Source: Betaproteobacteria bacterium
Lineage (GTDB): Bacteria; Pseudomonadota; Gammaproteobacteria; Burkholderiales; Casimicrobiaceae
Assembly: GCA_025355395.1 (NCBI GenBank)
Contig: JANXZT010000073.1
Location: forward strand, 1-8,010
Direction of reading: 5' to 3'
Length of the DNA: 8,010 nucleotides
The notes under the pieces: model-generated
Told to the model about the DNA's origin: nothing
Database searches by the model: none
The model's input: the letters and a program-made list of their open reading frames with translations, nothing else
Made by a program: the position numbers and the translations under genes
Shown here: positions 5,647 through 8,010 of the stretch, one piece after another
Numbering within the stretch: position 1 is the stretch's first letter
Layout of the letters: every line of letters begins with the position of its first letter

Positions 5647-6205
5647 GCTCCTCCTCGACCGCCATGATTTCTTCGAGCATTCGGCGCGTGGTCGAGTCGC
5701 CGTCGCCGATGAACAACGCCATTTCGCGGTAGCTATCGATTGCGATACGCTCGGCGACGAGGTCTTCCTTGATCATTTCCACCAGATTGTTGCCTGCGAC
5801 GTATTCGGCGTGGCTACGCGCGGTGAGCGTATCCGGGGAAAAGTCCGGCGCGCCCCCGAGTTGCACGATTCGTGCGGCAATCCTGTCGGCGTGCTCTTCT
5901 TCCTGCTTGGCATGCTCCAGGAATTCCGCAGCGGCCGCGTCGGATTGCGGTCCTTCGGCCATGTAGTAGTGACGCTTGTAGCGCAATACGCAGACGAGCT
6001 CGGTCGCGAGCGCCTCGTTGAGGAGCTTCAATACCGCATCACGATTGGCGCCATAGCCTTCGGTGACCGCGCCGCCTTCAATATGCCGGCGGGCATGCTC
6101 ACGCAGCGTGCGAACGTCGCTCATGTGCGGCGCGTTGCCGCCGCCCAATAGTGCGGGCGATTGCGACTGCGAGAGCGAGCCACTTTGCGGGGTGTCCTTT
6201 GACAT
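5582..6205 (-). CDS. Ferritin-like diiron protein (bacterioferritin/Dps-like)
   Basis: The product has 207 residues and a four-helix ferritin-like fold is expected. Iron ligands fit the pattern E69, E102-x-x-H105, E152, E184-x-x-H187, within EALATELVCVLRYKRHY, HAKQEEEHADRIA, KEDLVAERIAIDSYREM and EEIMAVEEEHADDL. Such proteins oxidise and store iron or protect against peroxide in the cytoplasm. The first 50 residues are polar, rich in Ser and Gly, and lie outside the fold. The ATG at 6205 is chosen over an in-frame ATG at 6226 because AAAGGA sits 6 nt before it. No haem-binding Met can be assigned by eye, so ferritin-like is safer than bacterioferritin. It sits between the YqjK-like and AI-2E genes and overlaps both. 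Confidence 0.9.
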   Translation of the reverse strand: MSKDTPQSGSLSQSQSPALLGGGNAPHMSDVRTLREHARRHIEGGAVTEGYGANRDAVLKLLNEALATELVCVLRYKRHYYMAEGPQSDAAAAEFLEHAKQEEEHADRIAARIVQLGGAPDFSPDTLTARSHAEYVAGNNLVEMIKEDLVAERIAIDSYREMALFIGDGDSTTRRMLEEIMAVEEEHADDLSSLLAADSSLARAARG

Positions 6206-6542
6206 TGCGATTCCTTTGTTTGCCAAGCCTGGACGGGAGCGTCCGGCGTATGAAGTTGAAAACCAAAAGCCCGAACATCAGTGGTCGCGTCACCCGTGCC
6301 GGGCCATGGCGGCGCACGAGCCATGCGCCGCCCGCGAGCGCGCCAAGCGGTAGCACCGCGCGAAAGCCGCGCGTGAATCCCAGCACGCGGCGCTCCACGA
6401 CGTAGGCGCGTGACTCGAGCGAGCGCCATGCAACGGCGAGTTCCGTCCGTTGTAGCGCGAGCCGGCGCTGCACGCGCCCGCGCCGCTCGGACAGGGGCAG
6501 AGCGGCCTTTTTCGGGGCCTTCACCTCCCCGTTGGCGCTCAC
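6099..6542 (-). CDS. YqjK-like protein with long 3' overrun
   Basis: The product has 147 residues from a GTG at 6542, 4 nt after the YqjE-like stop. Residues 17-60 form a basic helical region (SERRGRVQRRLALQRTELA). A hydrophobic stretch follows at about 63-76 (VLPLGALAGGAWLV) and a second weaker one at 87-98 (PLMFGLLVFNFI). Position and pattern match YqjK, the short third member of yqjD-yqjE-yqjK clusters, whose function is unknown. YqjK-type proteins are usually near 100 residues. Here about 35 residues beyond the expected end (RRTLPSR, around 104) are read inside the ferritin-like gene in another frame, 107 nt of overlap. The tail may be a lost stop codon rather than functional protein. A second GTG at 6524 is a possible start. 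Confidence 0.65.
   Translation of the reverse strand: MSANGEVKAPKKAALPLSERRGRVQRRLALQRTELAVAWRSLESRAYVVERRVLGFTRGFRAVLPLGALAGGAWLVRRHGPARVTRPLMFGLLVFNFIRRTLPSRLGKQRNRNVKGHPAKWLALAVAIARTIGRRQRAAHERRSHAA
6212..6217 (-). promoter_or_regulatory. Ribosome binding site of the ferritin-like gene
   Basis: AAAGGA on the minus strand, 6 nt before the ATG at 6205. It lies inside the alternative upstream start region (ATG at 6226) and so decides the start. Confidence 0.7.
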
Positions 6543-6546
6543 CGCC

Positions 6547-6957
6547 TCATCCCCGCATCGCCTGGCCGTCCTGCCGCAGTTCGCGCAGGCTGTCTTTGAA
6601 CAGCGTGCTCCGGCGCCCAATAAGTCCCTTGAGCCAGAACCAGGCGCCGCCGGCGACCAGCAGGAAAACGAGCGGAATGAGCCCCGCGACGAGATCGCGG
6701 TGCGTCGTGTTCCAGGCCAGGACCAATGCCAGGATGCCGGTGAACACCAGCACCATGGCGGCGGCAACGAGGAGGATTCCGGAGGCAATCAACGTCCGCA
6801 CCAGGCGCTGCTTCTCCTCGGCGATCTCGACGGCGAGGAGCTCACCGCGGGTCGCGATATGCTCGAGCAGCATGCCGGTGAACCGACGCGTTCGCGCTGC
6901 CAGCCCACCTTCGGCAGGGTTCGCCGCGCGCGTGGCGGCGTCAAGCGCTTCGTTCAC
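6547..6957 (-). CDS. YqjE-like phage-holin-family membrane protein
   Basis: The product has 136 residues. A charged amphipathic helix covers about 22-54 (RTRRFTGMLLEHIATRGEL ... EIAEEKQRLVRT). Two transmembrane helices follow, about 57-82 and 89-113, joined by a short loop WNTTHRD, then a basic tail. This is the layout of the YqjE/putative Actinobacteriophage holin superfamily (Phage_holin_3_6), commonly found beside DUF883 genes; despite the name it is a chromosomal inner-membrane protein of unknown role. The GTG at 6957 overlaps the DUF883 stop as GTGA, and this coupling explains the lack of a strong ribosome binding site. The frame is open further to 7023, but that would run deep into the upstream gene. 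Confidence 0.85.
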   Translation of the reverse strand: MNEALDAATRAANPAEGGLAARTRRFTGMLLEHIATRGELLAVEIAEEKQRLVRTLIASGILLVAAAMVLVFTGILALVLAWNTTHRDLVAGLIPLVFLLVAGGAWFWLKGLIGRRSTLFKDSLRELRQDGQAMRG

Positions 6958-7358
6958 GGCCGGCGGCTCAACAGCGCCCCGAGCACAAAGCCGACACCGG
7001 CTGCAACGCCGATCGCCGCCCATGGATTGTCGTGCACGTAATCATCGGCCATGACGGCAGCTTCACGGCCCTTCGCCCGCGCTGCCGCGGTGTAATCGGC
7101 GGCGCGCTCCTTGGCCGTCGCCAGTTGACCGCGGAACTTCTCGCGGGCGTTGGACAGCGCCTCGCCGGACAGATTGGACGTCGCGCGCAATAAGCTCTCG
7201 CCCTCGGTGATCAGGTTGCGGAACTCGCCCATCAGGTTGTCCTTGGTCGATTCAAAGGTGTCCATTGCATCACCCGCGATGCGGGAGGCCTCGTCACCCA
7301 GGCGGGATGCGTCGTTGCCCATGCCCATCGATCCCGCGTTCATGTTGTTCGTAGCCAT
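6954..7358 (-). CDS. DUF883 family protein (YqjD/ElaB-like)
   Basis: The product has 134 residues. A polar N-terminus is followed by a long amphipathic helical region (about 15-105, with FESTKDNLMGEFRNLITEGE and later AREKFRGQLATAKERAADY). The C-terminal signature is DNPWAAIGVAAGVGFVLGALL, a single membrane anchor ending in SRRP. E. coli YqjD, ElaB and YgaM have this form; they are stationary-phase inner-membrane proteins that bind ribosomes through the N-terminal part. The ATG at 7358 has AAGGAGA 4 nt upstream, the strongest ribosome binding site in this block. It begins 30 nt after the DUF1328 remnant and overlaps the YqjE-like gene by 4 nt. Confidence 0.92.
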   Translation of the reverse strand: MATNNMNAGSMGMGNDASRLGDEASRIAGDAMDTFESTKDNLMGEFRNLITEGESLLRATSNLSGEALSNAREKFRGQLATAKERAADYTAAARAKGREAAVMADDYVHDNPWAAIGVAAGVGFVLGALLSRRP

Positions 7359-7388
7359 GACGTCTCCTTCTCGTTGGTTGTAGCTGCA

Positions 7389-7550
7389 TCACTTTCGTGC
7401 CACCAGCCCCCGGATGAGGGCGGCGACGAAGAGGATGAGGAAATAGGTAAAAGAGTATCTTGGCGATTTCCGTGATTGGCGGCGACCCTGCCAAAACCGA
7501 ACAGCGCGTCCTCATTGCAATGACGAAAAAATCGCCGCATACCGCAACAT
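7389..7550 (-). pseudogene. DUF1328 (UPF0391/YtjA-like) gene with about four indels
   Basis: Pieces of one DUF1328 protein, a small membrane protein of about 53 residues, appear in order but in changing frames. They are MLRYAAIF from the ATG at 7550, FFVIA(MRT), ALFGFGRVAA, ITEIAKILFYLF, and FLILFVAALIRGLVARK ending at the TGA at 7389. The frame changes fall in a T6 run (one base short), near ACGCGCTG (one short), near GCCGCCAATC (two short or one extra) and in TATTTCC (one extra). Start and stop are in the same frame overall. AGAGG lies 6 nt before the ATG, so the start signals are intact. As written, translation stops after about 12 codons. It is either a young pseudogene or a stretch with sequencing errors, two changes being in homopolymers. 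It would have headed the YqjD-like operon. Confidence 0.8.
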
Positions 7551-7779
7551 AGCGGACCTCTGCCAGACGCCGGAGATTACCGCCGGCGCAAACGCAGCAA
7601 GGGCCCAGCAGAGTTCATGCCAGTGGTTGCCAGGCGCACCACGCGCGCCCGCCACAGAGCGTGGGTAATCCGGCGCCGACGCAGCACCCATGGATGCCGG
7701 TACTTCGTGCCGCTGCGGCGGAAAAAACTACACGGCCGCCGGTCCCATCGCGCCGGGAGCCGGCCCGCTTACTATCGCG

Positions 7780-8010
7780 CTACATCTGCTCGCGAAGATC
7801 GCCAAGCAGCGTCTTCACCGATCCGAATTGGGTGGATTTGTCGAAAAAGAAATCAGCCCCCCGCTCGCGGCAGGCGATCTCGTACTCGGGGAACGCGTAG
7901 TTGGTGAGGACGACGATCGTCGGCGGCGCCACCGGATACTGCGCGCGCAGGGCGGAAATAACGCCGAACCCGCTGCCTGACTTGAGATTGAGGTCGACAA
8001 TGGCGACGTC
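7780..8010 (-). CDS. Response-regulator receiver domain, C-terminal part (cut by window edge)
   Basis: Seventy-six codons plus TAG are visible; the 5' part lies beyond 8010. The peptide is the second half of a CheY-like receiver domain. IVDLNL holds the phospho-accepting Asp (residue 6 of the visible part), VVLTN the conserved Thr (36), and GADFFFDKS the conserved Lys (58). A last helix follows, VKTLLGDLREQM, and the protein stops there. No output domain follows, so it is probably a stand-alone receiver protein, unless a domain lies upstream of the visible part. The partner kinase is not in the window. All three key residues are present, so phosphorylation is expected. It reads toward the DUF1328 remnant with 229 bp between them. 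Confidence 0.85.
   Translation of the reverse strand, partial: DVAIVDLNLKSGSGFGVISALRAQYPVAPPTIVVLTNYAFPEYEIACRERGADFFFDKSTQFGSVKTLLGDLREQM

Noticed and set aside
6206..6226. Upstream ATG at 6226 for the ferritin-like gene
   Set aside because: The in-frame ATG at 6205 has AAAGGA at ideal distance, while 6226 has no clear ribosome binding site.
7752..7764. GCCGG-GAG-CCGGC hairpin after the receiver gene
   Set aside because: The stem has only 5 bp and no T-tract follows, which is too weak for a terminator in GC-rich DNA.
7690..7980. Plus-strand frame of 96 codons at the right end
   Set aside because: The opposite strand carries an unmistakable receiver domain with all key residues, so this is its shadow.

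Overview
The window looks like chromosomal DNA of a GC-rich betaproteobacterium, most probably of the order Burkholderiales. This rests on base composition, on codon use, and on families I recognise from that group: a YqjD/YqjE/YqjK-type cluster, a DUF1328-like remnant, a paired lipoprotein/glycine-zipper operon, and short stress-type hypothetical proteins. I cannot name a genus. No mobile element, CRISPR array or rRNA was seen.

Layout from left to right. (1) A tRNA with anticodon CAU sits behind a near-consensus sigma-70 promoter and ahead of a textbook intrinsic terminator. It is followed on the + strand by a divergent inorganic pyrophosphatase-family gene. (2) From about 714 to 2264 the region is gene-poor. 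It holds three short minus-strand genes with good ribosome binding sites (49, 80 and 65 codons of product) separated by long spacers with a few hairpins. (3) From 2716 to 3870 a + strand set encodes a two-helix membrane protein, a lipoprotein and a SlyB-like glycine-zipper lipoprotein. The last two overlap by ATGA, and a 13-bp perfect stem-loop closes the set. (4) From 7550 back to 3960 lies a tightly packed minus-strand block, read in the order DUF1328 remnant, DUF883 (YqjD/ElaB-like), YqjE-like, YqjK-like, ferritin-like diiron protein, AI-2E-family transporter, and a broken YihY/BrkB gene. (5) The right edge carries the C-terminal part of a response-regulator receiver domain on the minus strand.

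The minus-strand block reads as a stationary-phase or stress envelope operon: membrane-anchored YqjD/E/K proteins, an iron-handling or oxidative-stress ferritin-like protein, and a polytopic transporter. Both ends of the block are decayed. The leading DUF1328 gene has an intact start, stop and ribosome binding site but about four internal indels. The trailing BrkB gene has lost its central part and then shifted frame. These two remnants are the most informative observations in the window. I did not find a clearly new multi-gene system.
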